This document shows positions 17,857-25,666 of a DNA stretch of 64,000 nucleotides, one piece after another. The stretch covers positions 1-64,000 of the forward strand of contig PNKL01000009.1 in NCBI GenBank assembly GCA_013822425.1, written 5' to 3'. The notes under the pieces were generated by a model. It saw only the letters and a list, made by a program, of their open reading frames with translations. It did no database searches and was not told the origin of the DNA. Numbering within the stretch: position 1 is the first letter of the stretch; each line of letters begins with the position of its first letter. The DNA is from Gemmatimonas sp. (lineage in GTDB: Bacteria > Gemmatimonadota > Gemmatimonadetes > Gemmatimonadales > Gemmatimonadaceae). The position numbers and the translations under genes were made by a program.

Positions 17857-19020
17857 CTATCTCGTCGCTTCAATAGCCGCGCGCACGAGGCCCTCATCCA
17901 TCCGGAGGGCATACCTGCCCTCGCCGACGTTCATCTCGCCGAGTCGCAGGGGTAACGCATACTCCGCGACGCCAGCGCGCGCCTTCTTGTCGCCGCGCGT
18001 GAGCGAGAGGATCGTCTCAGCGTCGAACGCCGACGGTATGCGCACGGGCAGGCCGAGGGTTGCGCACAGGTCGCGAATCTCATCGGCGAGCCCTGGCAGC
18101 GTCCAGCCGGCGAGTTCACCGAGCCGCGCTTCGGCGACCATGCCGATGGCGACCGCGTCGCCATGCAGCACGTCGTAGTTGCTCAGGTGCTCGACGGCGT
18201 GGCCTATGGTGTGGCCGAAGTTCAGGATGCGGCGGCGTCCGCCCTCGCGTTCGTCGCCGGCGACGATGTGCACCTTCACGGCGACGCTACCGAGCACGAG
18301 GCGCTGCGCGACCTCATCGGCGACGATCGGCGAGAGCAGCGCGGCGCCGTGGGCGGCGATCCAGTGGAAGTACGGTTCGTCCGCGATGACGCCGTGCTTG
18401 ATGACCTCAGCCATGCCCGCGCGGCGGTGGTCGGCCGGGAGCGTGCGCAGCGCGAGCGGATCGATGAGGACGAGCGCCGGCTGGTGAAAGGCGCCGACGA
18501 GGTTCTTGCCATGCGGCGTGTCCACGCCGGTCTTGCCGCCGATGGCGGCGTCGATCATCGCCACGAGCGACGTCGGAATCTGCATGACCGGCACGCCGCG
18601 CAGGTAGGTGGCGGCCACGAAGCCGGCGAGGTCGCCGCAGACGCCGCCGCCTACGGCGACGACCACGGTGTCGCGTCCGAGCTGCCGCGCGAGCAGTTCA
18701 TCGGTGAGCGCGGCCCATCGTGCGCGCACCTTGCTCGCCTCGCCCGCCGGAAAGGTGAGCAGGTCGGTGCCGAGTGCGGCGGCGATGGGGGCCGCGTGCA
18801 GCGGCGCGACGTTGGCGTCGGCGATGACGATGGGCCGACACCCCGGCGCGCAGTCGCGCACAAGCGCGGCAGCGTCGGCCAGCGCACCGGCGCGTACGAT
18901 GATGCGTGCGCCGTGCAGCGCGAACTCGCCCGCCGCGCCTGCCGGTTCGCCCGCGCCTGCCGGTCCGCCCGCGCCTGCCGGCCCTCCCGTGCCCATGCCC
19001 ATGCCCGCAGTTCCTACCAT
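17857..19020 (-). CDS. aroB: 3-dehydroquinate synthase
   Basis: The 387-residue enzyme catalyses the second step of the shikimate pathway (DAHP to 3-dehydroquinate, NAD and Zn dependent). Visible are the NAD-binding VAVGGGVCGDLAGFVAATYL, PTSLVAMIDAAIGGKTGVD, the Zn-ligand region HRRAGMAEVIKHGVI, and NFGHTIGHAVEHL. The first 35 residues are a Gly/Ala/Pro tail made by an 18-bp tandem repeat (18934-18987), not found in the core family, so translation may start later. Its ATG overlaps the last codons of the upstream adenosyltransferase (ATGGTAG), indicating a two-gene unit. Confidence 0.93.
   Translation of the reverse strand: MVGTAGMGMGTGGPAGAGGPAGAGEPAGAAGEFALHGARIIVRAGALADAAALVRDCAPGCRPIVIADANVAPLHAAPIAAALGTDLLTFPAGEASKVRARWAALTDELLARQLGRDTVVVAVGGGVCGDLAGFVAATYLRGVPVMQIPTSLVAMIDAAIGGKTGVDTPHGKNLVGAFHQPALVLIDPLALRTLPADHRRAGMAEVIKHGVIADEPYFHWIAAHGAALLSPIVADEVAQRLVLGSVAVKVHIVAGDEREGGRRRILNFGHTIGHAVEHLSNYDVLHGDAVAIGMVAEARLGELAGWTLPGLADEIRDLCATLGLPVRIPSAFDAETILSLTRGDKKARAGVAEYALPLRLGEMNVGEGRYALRMDEGLVRAAIEATR
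18934..18987 (-). repeat. Three 18-bp tandem repeats inside the aroB 5' end
   Basis: Three consecutive copies of CGCGCCTGCCGGTTCGCC (with small changes) encode the six-residue repeat PAGAGG. They lie before the conserved AroB domain and look like a slippage-prone N-terminal tail. Confidence 0.7.
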
Positions 19021-19565
19021 GTCACTTCGCCCGCACCGGCGCGCCGATTGGCCACGCGTGCGAGCACGAAAAGCAGGTCGGAGAGCCGGTTCAGGTAGAC
19101 GATTACCACCTGCGGCACCTCAGCATCGCGCTGCAGCCGCACCACCGCGCGCTCGGCGCGCCGACAGACCGTGCGCGCCACGTGCAGCGCGGCCGCCTTG
19201 GGCGTGCCCCCCGGCATGATGAACGCCTTCAGCGGCTCCAGCTCCGACTCGCCATCGTCGATGGAGCGCTCCATCTGGGCGATGCGTTCGTCGGAGATGC
19301 GGGCCTTGGCGAGCTGCTCGTGCATCTTCTCGAGGTCGGGCGTGGCGAGGAGTGCGCCGATGGCAAACAGGTCGCGCTGGATCGGCGCCAGGACCTCGTC
19401 AATGCGCGGCATCATGTCGATGGACCGCGCCTGCCCGAGGATGGCGTTCAGTTCGTCAATGTCGCCGTACGCCTCGACGCGCGGATGGTCCTTGCTGACG
19501 CGGCCGCCGCCGAAGAGGCCGGTATCGCCTTCGTCGCCGGTGCGAGTGTAGATCTTGAGGGTCAT
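19014..19565 (-). CDS. cobO: Cob(I)alamin adenosyltransferase, PduO type
   Basis: The 183-residue enzyme makes adenosylcobalamin from cob(I)alamin and ATP. The N-terminal ATP-binding motif KIYTRTGDEGDTGLFGG is followed by VEAYGDIDELNAILG, and the C-terminal half contains the Arg-rich helix VARTVCRRAERAVVRL and YLNRLSDLLFVLAR. This is the PduO/MMAB type; cobO is used here only as a convenient symbol. It overlaps aroB at its 3' end. The NiCoT transporter at about 5 kb could supply cobalt, but that link is speculative. Confidence 0.92.
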   Translation of the reverse strand: MTLKIYTRTGDEGDTGLFGGGRVSKDHPRVEAYGDIDELNAILGQARSIDMMPRIDEVLAPIQRDLFAIGALLATPDLEKMHEQLAKARISDERIAQMERSIDDGESELEPLKAFIMPGGTPKAAALHVARTVCRRAERAVVRLQRDAEVPQVVIVYLNRLSDLLFVLARVANRRAGAGEVTW

Positions 19566-19675
19566 ACCGGAAAGATAGCGAATCGGGAACGTGGCACCAC
19601 GAACCTCCTCAGACCGCCAGCGGGGAGGGCCCAGGGCGGGGCGCTGGCGCCGTGCGTCCAGGCCGATACGTTCCC

Positions 19676-20393
19676 ATGATGCTCACTCTCCATCGACTTG
19701 TTCGCGCCGGCGGTTGCGCAGCGGCTGCGTTCACGCTCGGCTGCGCGCATGACGCGGTGGCGCCGGAGCGCGCGATCGGCGTGGCGGCGCGTGGATCGAT
19801 CAACTACCACGACGAAGGCCGCGGGTCACGCGACTCAAGCGTCGTCACGTTCGAGGACTTTGCGTTTGGCGCCATCCACGGGCAGCAAGGATGGCCTCAC
19901 CGTCGTTTTCGCCGAACGGTCGGACTCTGCCGCGCCGGGGGCATTCGTGCGATCGACCGTTGCGCGCGGCCTTGACCGCCGCCGGGCTCACGTCATCCGG
20001 CTGAGCATGGACTTCGTCGATGGACCGGGCAACGACGTTGTGCGCGTCTACGTGGACGGTGTGCTCAGGCACACCGGCGCCAGCTGGGAGACGTACTACA
20101 ACTACGACGCCAACGGCCGGTCGAATTTCGGCGGTGCAACGCCGGCGGTGAACCGCGTGATGTTTCGCACGGGCAGCGACACGCATCGCGGGGTCCCCGG
20201 CGATCCCGCCCCCGAGACGCTCGGTCGCGGGTTCCTGATTGATGGTGTGTACGTTGCGGCGTTCTCGGTGGCAACGTCGGCGGAATCGTGCCGCAACGAC
20301 GGCTGGCGGGACCTCCGCGATGCATCGGGGCGCCCATTCAGGAACCAGGGCGACTGCGTGAGCTGGGTGCGGAGCGCGCGCCGCGATCGGTGA
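19676..20393 (+). pseudogene. LamG-like lipoprotein gene broken by internal deletion and frameshift
   Basis: One frame from ATG 19676 gives a lipoprotein-type leader (AAAAFTLGCAHDAVAPERA) and then VVTFEDFAFGAIHGQQGW, the usual N-terminal strand of a family of secreted beta-sandwich proteins. After about 19890 the frame becomes nonsense. The next frame continues with DGLTVVFAERSDSAAP, LSMDFVDGPGNDVVRVYVDG, GRGFLIDGVYVAAF and the C-terminal module CRNDGWRDL...FRNQGDCVSWV, which match the later part of the same family. The middle, which in relatives spans well over 100 residues, is missing. The join lies at the GGGCAGCAAGGATGGCC region. I infer a deletion pseudogene. Confidence 0.65.
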
Positions 20394-20457
20394 CGCCGAG
20401 GGTGCGGCGGCGATTCGGGTACCTCAACGTGCCTGGTGGCAGGTGCCGCTGCCGAGC

Positions 20458-20586
20458 TTCGACTGCCTTGCCGCGGATTACGCGGACATGGCGGATAAAC
20501 ACGGATACGGCGTTGGAAGAACCCGAATCCGGATCCGCGTTATCCGCCCCCATCCGCGTAAGCCGCGGCAAGGGCGTTCGCAGTTT
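20458..20586. repeat. Family B palindromic repeat, copy 2
   Basis: The left arm CTTGCCGCGGATTACGCGGA pairs with the right arm ATCCGCGTAAGCCGCGGCAAG, with an inner ATCCGCGTTATCCGC unit and the outer flank GCGTTCGCAGTTT. It fills most of the 236-bp gap between the convergent LamG-like pseudogene and the protein kinase gene. No ORF is associated with it. Confidence 0.75.
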
Positions 20587-20629
20587 GTGGTGCACCTCCC
20601 TCGCAGTCCACGTCGCTGCATTCAGTCCA

Positions 20630-21676
20630 TCAGCGCAGCCCCAGCAGGCGCCGCACGAACGAGGGCCGGCCGGGATGGCCGTGCGCCGCCCGACTGCTGG
20701 TGCCGCTGGACGTGGGCGACTGCTCCGTGGGCGGGCGGTAGCTGTCCGGGAAGAGCATGGCAAGGTGCGCCTGCAGGCTCTTGGCCGTGCCGGGCTCGCG
20801 GTGCAGCGTGCAGTACTGATCGAGCACGCGCTCAAAATCCGCCGCGCCGGGGCGCTGCTCGGGCGATCTGCTGAGTACGGCGCGCAGCAGTCCAGCGAGC
20901 GCCGGATCGATACCCGGAACGGAACGGGCCACGTCCGGCATGGGCGCCACCGCGACTTCATCGATGGCGGCGTCCGTCTCGTCTTCGGTGAAGAGCGGCT
21001 TCAGCGCGACCATCTCGAAGAGGACGATGCCCATGGCGAAGATGTCGCAGCGCCAATCCACCTGCCCGCCGAGGATCTGTTCGGGGCTCATGTAGTGCTT
21101 CTTGCCCATCATGAGCGGGCGCCGGGCGGCGGGATCGATCATGGTCTTCGCCTTTGCGATGCCGAAGTCGCCGAGCTTCACGTGCCCGTCCCACGTGAGG
21201 AGGACATTGCCGGGCGAGACATCGCGGTGGACGATGTCGAGGCGCCGCCCGTTGCGATCCACGAAGTTGTGGGCGAAGTCGAGGGCGCGGCAGAGGCGGC
21301 TGCCGACAAAGGCGGCGAGGGCGGGGCTCATGGGCAGGCCAAGCTGGCGGTGACGGTCGATCAGCGCGCGCAGCGTCACGCCCCTGATGAACTCCATCGC
21401 AATGAAGAACTCGTTGTCGAGCTGACCCAGCTGGTAGATCTGCACGATGTTGCCGTGCACCAGGTCGGCCGAGAGCTTGGCCTCGTCGATGAAGAGCTGC
21501 CGCCACTCGGCCTGCCGGGCGTAGCGGTCGTGGATGATCTTGAGCGCGATCTGCTTGGTGAAGCCGGCCGGCCCGAGCTGCTCCGCCTCGTACACGGTGG
21601 CCATACCGCCCCGGGCGACCTTCCGGATGATGCGGAACTGACCTGCGTACTCGAAGAGGCGTCCTTCGTTCTCCAT
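20630..21676 (-). CDS. Serine/threonine protein kinase (PknB/Hanks type), cytosolic
   Basis: The 348-residue protein has a complete kinase domain: glycine loop ARGGMATVYEA, invariant Lys in QIALKIIH, catalytic loop VHRDVSPGNVLL, DFG in VKLGDFGIAKA, and the activation segment ending MSPEQILGG. The C-terminal 60 residues are Ser/Thr/Pro-rich and end FVRRLLGLR, with no transmembrane helix or sensor domain, so it is probably soluble. A PP2C-type phosphatase that could act as its opposite is encoded at about 46 kb. It starts 30 bp from the divergent ferredoxin reductase gene. Confidence 0.92.
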   Translation of the reverse strand: MENEGRLFEYAGQFRIIRKVARGGMATVYEAEQLGPAGFTKQIALKIIHDRYARQAEWRQLFIDEAKLSADLVHGNIVQIYQLGQLDNEFFIAMEFIRGVTLRALIDRHRQLGLPMSPALAAFVGSRLCRALDFAHNFVDRNGRRLDIVHRDVSPGNVLLTWDGHVKLGDFGIAKAKTMIDPAARRPLMMGKKHYMSPEQILGGQVDWRCDIFAMGIVLFEMVALKPLFTEDETDAAIDEVAVAPMPDVARSVPGIDPALAGLLRAVLSRSPEQRPGAADFERVLDQYCTLHREPGTAKSLQAHLAMLFPDSYRPPTEQSPTSSGTSSRAAHGHPGRPSFVRRLLGLR

Positions 21677-21705
21677 CGTGGATTCCGGGTATCGGGTTGA
21701 TTTCG

Positions 21706-22749
21706 ATGGGCATGCACCGCGAGCTTTCCCGGATGCGGCACGACCTGCGGGACCTCACGATCATCGGCGCCGGCCCGACCGGGCTGTTTGCGCTCTTCTA
21801 TGCTGGCATGCGCGGCGCCACGGCGCAAATCGTGGATGCGCTCGACCAGCCCGGCGGCCAGCTCGCGGCGCTGTATCCGGAGAAGCTGATCTTCGACGTC
21901 GCCGGCTTTCCGGAGGTGCTCGCGAAGGACCTCGTGAAGTCGCTGATGGCGCAGGCGATCCGGTTCGGGCATCCGATCCTGTGCGGCCAGGTGGTGACGG
22001 GCCTCGACACCGAAGCGGACCACTTCGTCCTGCGCACGGCGACGGACGAGTTTCCCACGCGCGCCATCGTGATTGCGGCGGGCATCGGCGCCTTTTCGCC
22101 GCGGCGGCTGCCGCAGGCCTGCGCGGCGCCGTGGTACGGCAGGGGGATCGAGGAGCACGTGCTCGACCCGGACCGGCTGATCGGCGATCACGTCGTCATC
22201 ATCGGCGGCGGCGACAGCGCCTTCGACTGGGCGCACCAGCTGCAGGGGCGCGCGGCGTCGGTGACGCTGGTGCACCGCACCGACCGCTTCCGCGCGCACC
22301 ACGCGACGGTGGAGGCGGTGCGGGCGGATGTCGCGGCGGGGCGCACGGCGCTGCACACGTTCCACGAACTGCACGAGATCCACGCGGTGGACGGCCGCAT
22401 CCACGAGATCGAGTTGCGCGACGTGAAGGCGAAGACGACGGTGCGCGTGCGCTGCGACATCGTGCTGCCGATGCTTGGCTTCGTGAGCGACCTCGGCGCA
22501 CTGGCGACGTGGGGGCTCACGCTCGAGAAGGAGGAGATCGTCGTCAACTCGCGGATGGAGACGGGGCACGCCGGAATCTACGCGGCGGGCGACGTCGTGA
22601 CGTATCCGGGGAAGCTGAAGCTGATCGCCACCGGCTTCTCCGAGGCGGCGATTGCGGTGAACCAGGCGGTGCATTTCGTGTACCCGGAGAAGAAGATCAA
22701 CCCCGGGCATTCGTCGAATCTTGCAGTCTTCGGGCAGAAAGACGATTGA
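21706..22749 (+). CDS. Ferredoxin/flavodoxin-NADP+ reductase, thioredoxin-reductase-like
   Basis: The protein of about 347 residues has two Rossmann folds: FAD-binding LTIIGAGPTGLFALFYAGMRG and NAD(P)-binding HVVIIGGGDSAFDWAHQL. The redox CxxC of thioredoxin reductase is absent, which marks the FNR2/YumC type that reduces ferredoxin with NADPH. The GIYAAGDVVTYPGKLKLIA region completes the FAD site. Several ATGs (21706, 21712, 21733) are possible; homologues fit any. The TGA stop takes its last base from the first base of the family A element at 22749, so the original C-terminus may have been different. Confidence 0.88.
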   Translation: MGMHRELSRMRHDLRDLTIIGAGPTGLFALFYAGMRGATAQIVDALDQPGGQLAALYPEKLIFDVAGFPEVLAKDLVKSLMAQAIRFGHPILCGQVVTGLDTEADHFVLRTATDEFPTRAIVIAAGIGAFSPRRLPQACAAPWYGRGIEEHVLDPDRLIGDHVVIIGGGDSAFDWAHQLQGRAASVTLVHRTDRFRAHHATVEAVRADVAAGRTALHTFHELHEIHAVDGRIHEIELRDVKAKTTVRVRCDIVLPMLGFVSDLGALATWGLTLEKEEIVVNSRMETGHAGIYAAGDVVTYPGKLKLIATGFSEAAIAVNQAVHFVYPEKKINPGHSSNLAVFGQKDD

Positions 22750-23369
22750 GGATTTGGACCTAGGATTGCGATTCAGGATTGCGAATCAGGATTGCGATGG
22801 GCGATGGGGGCGTGCTTGCGCGCCACCACCTTCATTTGCCCGGAACGGGGCGGCATTGCCTTGATCGCGGTCAGCAGCTGACGGCGTATCTGGACGAGCA
22901 GATCTCGGTACTCCGCGCGCGGCGGCCACGGTGTCTCGCCCAGTGCATCGATCCAGGCGAGTGACTCGCGAGTCGATCCCAGCGCGTAAGTGTAGAACCG
23001 GAGGCGGTCGGCGTTCGCTCCCCGCGAGTATCCTTCGGAGATATTTGCGGCGATCGATGCGATGGCCCGCACGAACTGGTGGGCCACGTGAAGCGAGACC
23101 CGGGACCCAAGCTGCGCGACATCGGTGTGGCAACGGGTGCCGAGGTACGTCGCCATGCGGAACATCCGGGTCCGCCAAATCGGATCACCAGCATACGACT
23201 CGGGCGGGGAACCCTCGTACGAAGCGAAGGAGAGGGATGGGAGCGTCATGCCTGAGGGTAAGCAACCGGAGGGGCTGTTGCGTCACCGATCGGTTGCCAC
23301 GCCGGCCTTTCCATCGCCAATCGCTATCCGGAATCGCCATCCTGAATCGCAATCCTAGGTCCAAATCCT
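22749..23369. mobile_element. Family A element carrying a four-helix-bundle gene between inverted repeats
   Basis: The 621-bp unit begins AGGATTTGGACCTAGGATTG and ends with its complement. The terminal inverted repeats are about 59 bp with five mismatches (22749-22807 and 23311-23369). Each arm is made of three 13-bp subrepeats of the form AGGATTGCGATTC, followed by GCGATGG. The four-helix-bundle gene lies entirely between the outer ends, and its last codons are part of the left repeat. The same ends bound the gene-less 143-bp copy at 3078-3220. No transposase is present, so mobilisation would have to be in trans or by the encoded protein. Confidence 0.75.
22773..23249 (-). CDS. Four helix bundle protein (23S rRNA intervening-sequence protein family)
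   Basis: The 158-residue protein carries the family core RAIASIAANISEGYSRGANA followed by RLRFYTYALGSTRESLAWID, matching the pattern SIxxNIxEGxxR...F.xxAxGSxxE of the S23/IVP family. Related proteins occur inside 23S rRNA intervening sequences, and Avd of diversity-generating retroelements has the same fold, but no reverse transcriptase is present here. The molecular function is unknown. The C-terminal residues (HRNPDSQS) are encoded by the left inverted repeat of the element. No Shine-Dalgarno is evident before the ATG at 23249. Confidence 0.88.
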   Translation of the reverse strand: MTLPSLSFASYEGSPPESYAGDPIWRTRMFRMATYLGTRCHTDVAQLGSRVSLHVAHQFVRAIASIAANISEGYSRGANADRLRFYTYALGSTRESLAWIDALGETPWPPRAEYRDLLVQIRRQLLTAIKAMPPRSGQMKVVARKHAPIAHRNPDSQS

Positions 23370-23415
23370 AATTCGGTTGTTGACAACTATAAGAGCAGGT
23401 ACAGAAATTTCTTCG

Positions 23416-25665
23416 GTGCGCCGCCTCCTTTTCGCCTTCCTGGTCCCCGCTGCCCTGCAGGCGCAGGACATCGTCTGCGACAAGGGCGACACGGAAGTGT
23501 CGCGGCTCGAGTTCACAGGCAACCATTCATTTCCGTCCGCCGTGCTGGCCAACGGGATCGCCACGACGCCCTCCACGTGGGCGCGCCGTTGGCTCACGGT
23601 CTTCGGCACGCGCTATTGCCTCGATCCGCGCGAGTTTCCGCGCGACGTCATTCGCCTCATCCTGTTCTACCGGAGCCACGGGTATCTTTCCGTCACGGTG
23701 GACACGCTGGTCACGCGCCTGAGCTCGTCGCAGGTGGCGGTGCGCTTCATCATCACCGAGGACTATCCGACGCGGGTGCGCTCGCTCGAGATCACGGGCC
23801 TCGACGAGGTGCCGACCCGCGCGTCCGTCGCGCGCGCGCTGCCGTTGCGGATGGACAGTCCGTTCGACCGCACGGCACTCGCCGCCTCGCGCGACACGCT
23901 GGCGCTCTGGCTGCGGAACAGCGGCTACCCTGGTGCCGAGGTGCTCGTCAACTACGAAACGGACGCCGACCGTCGGGCCGCGTCAGTGACGTTTGCGGCC
24001 ATCCCGGGCGCGCGGGCGCGCATCGGCGCGGTGCAGGTGCAGGTACGAGCGTTCCGGGAGCAGACGGTGGTGGACACCACCGTGGTGCGGCGTCTCACCG
24101 GCCTGTCGGTCGGCGCCTGGTACCGGCAGCGGGACCTCGAGCGCGCCAAGCGCGCGCTGTACAGCTCGCAGTTGTTCTCGGCGGTCAGCATCGAGCCCGA
24201 CACGGGCGGTTCGCGGGTCGACTCCATCGTGCGCGTGGACGTGCGGGTGGCCGAGGGCGCCATGCAGCGCGCGCGCGTGGGCGGCGGCTGGGGCACCATC
24301 GATTGCTTTCGCACGTACGCCGACTACTCGCACATGAACGTCGGCCGCCGCGCCACGCGGGTGGACCTGCGGGGGCGCGTCTCGAAGATCGGGGTCGGGC
24401 GTCCGCTCGACGGCCTCGAGGCGCTCTGTTCCGGCGAAGCGCGACGCGACGCGTTCGGCGCCGACCTGAACTACTCCGCCGGCATCACGATCACGCCGCC
24501 GACGTCGGCGCGCGCCGCCGTGCAGCCGTCGCTCACGCTGTTCAGCGAGCGCCGCTCGGAGTACAACGCCTACCTGCGCACGACGCCCATCGGCGGCGCG
24601 CTGTCGTTCGCGCGCAGCGCGGGGCGCCGTTCGCAGAACGCGTCGTACACGCTGGAGTACGGTGACACCAAGTCGTCGCCCGCCTTCCTGTGCGCCGTCT
24701 TCAACGCCTGCGATGCCGCCGACCAGGACGCGCTGCTGCGCCGCCAGCGCCTCGCCGTGCTGGGGCTGTCGTTCCTCGACGAGAAGACCGACAACCCGAC
24801 CAACCCGAATCGCGGCACGGTGCTACGCGGCGAGGTTCGGCATGCGTCGAACGCGGTGGGCTCCGACCGCCGGCTGCAGTTCACGCGCCTCACGCTCGAC
24901 GGCGCGGGCTACCTGCCGCTCGGCTCCGACATCGTGCTCGCGGCCCGGCTGCGCATCGGCGCCGTACTCGGGCCGACGCTGCAGACGACGGCGGGCGATG
25001 CCTACGTGCCGGTGCAGGAACGACTCTACGCCGGCGGCGCCAGGACCGTGCGCGGCTTCCGCCAGAACGAACTGGGGCCGGTGGTCTACAACACCTCCGC
25101 GTACGATACGGTGCGCGCGGACGGCACGCCGGGCGGGGATCCGTCCGATCCGTCGCAGGAGGTCTACTTCCGCGCCAACCCCGCCGCGGGCGGCGCGCGC
25201 ACGATCCCGACGGGCGGCAATGCGATGCTCGTCGCCAATTTCGAGGCCCGCGTGCGCAGCCCGGTGCTGGCCGACCTGCTGCAGCTCGCGTTCTTCGCCG
25301 ATGCCGGTCGCGTGTGGAACCGCGGCGCCGCGACGTCGCTGAACCTCAAGTCGGTGCAATGGACGCCGGGCGTCGGCGCGCGCGTGCGCACGCTGGTGGG
25401 GCTGATCCGTGTGGACATCGGCTACAACCCGTACCAGCGCGCCGCCGGTTCCGCCTACTTCGACACGCCGGTTTCAGCGGGCGGGCAGCTCTACTGCGTG
25501 AGTCCGACGAACACGTTGCGCGTCACGGCGACCGGCGGCCCCAACGGCGGTCCGGCCGTGCTGCAGCAGGTGGCAGGCAGGTGCCCCGCCTCCTTTGTGC
25601 CCTCGATCGAACGCAGTTTCTTCCGGCGGCTCGTGCCGCAGATCTCCATCGGGCAGGCCTTCTAG
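23416..25665 (+). CDS. Omp85-family outer-membrane protein (BamA/TamA-like)
   Basis: From GTG 23416 the product has about 749 residues. It starts with a signal peptide (RRLLFAFLVPAALQAQ, cut after AQA/LQAQ). About three POTRA-like repeats follow to roughly residue 300 (VSRLEFTGNHSF; VRSLEITGLDEVP; ARIGAVQVQVRA), then a 16-strand-type beta-barrel with the Omp85 signature YAGGARTVRGFRQNELGP and a C-terminal aromatic strand ending IGQAF. It inserts or exports proteins at the outer membrane. The gene lies 1 bp before a TamB-like gene, so it is more likely TamA than BamA. A TTG at 23377 would extend it, without a proper signal peptide. Confidence 0.88.
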   Translation: MRRLLFAFLVPAALQAQDIVCDKGDTEVSRLEFTGNHSFPSAVLANGIATTPSTWARRWLTVFGTRYCLDPREFPRDVIRLILFYRSHGYLSVTVDTLVTRLSSSQVAVRFIITEDYPTRVRSLEITGLDEVPTRASVARALPLRMDSPFDRTALAASRDTLALWLRNSGYPGAEVLVNYETDADRRAASVTFAAIPGARARIGAVQVQVRAFREQTVVDTTVVRRLTGLSVGAWYRQRDLERAKRALYSSQLFSAVSIEPDTGGSRVDSIVRVDVRVAEGAMQRARVGGGWGTIDCFRTYADYSHMNVGRRATRVDLRGRVSKIGVGRPLDGLEALCSGEARRDAFGADLNYSAGITITPPTSARAAVQPSLTLFSERRSEYNAYLRTTPIGGALSFARSAGRRSQNASYTLEYGDTKSSPAFLCAVFNACDAADQDALLRRQRLAVLGLSFLDEKTDNPTNPNRGTVLRGEVRHASNAVGSDRRLQFTRLTLDGAGYLPLGSDIVLAARLRIGAVLGPTLQTTAGDAYVPVQERLYAGGARTVRGFRQNELGPVVYNTSAYDTVRADGTPGGDPSDPSQEVYFRANPAAGGARTIPTGGNAMLVANFEARVRSPVLADLLQLAFFADAGRVWNRGAATSLNLKSVQWTPGVGARVRTLVGLIRVDIGYNPYQRAAGSAYFDTPVSAGGQLYCVSPTNTLRVTATGGPNGGPAVLQQVAGRCPASFVPSIERSFFRRLVPQISIGQAF

Positions 25666-25666
25666 C

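Noticed and set aside
22773-23249. Diversity-generating retroelement, because Avd has the same four-helix-bundle fold
   Set aside because: There is no reverse transcriptase, no template/variable repeat pair and no target gene nearby.
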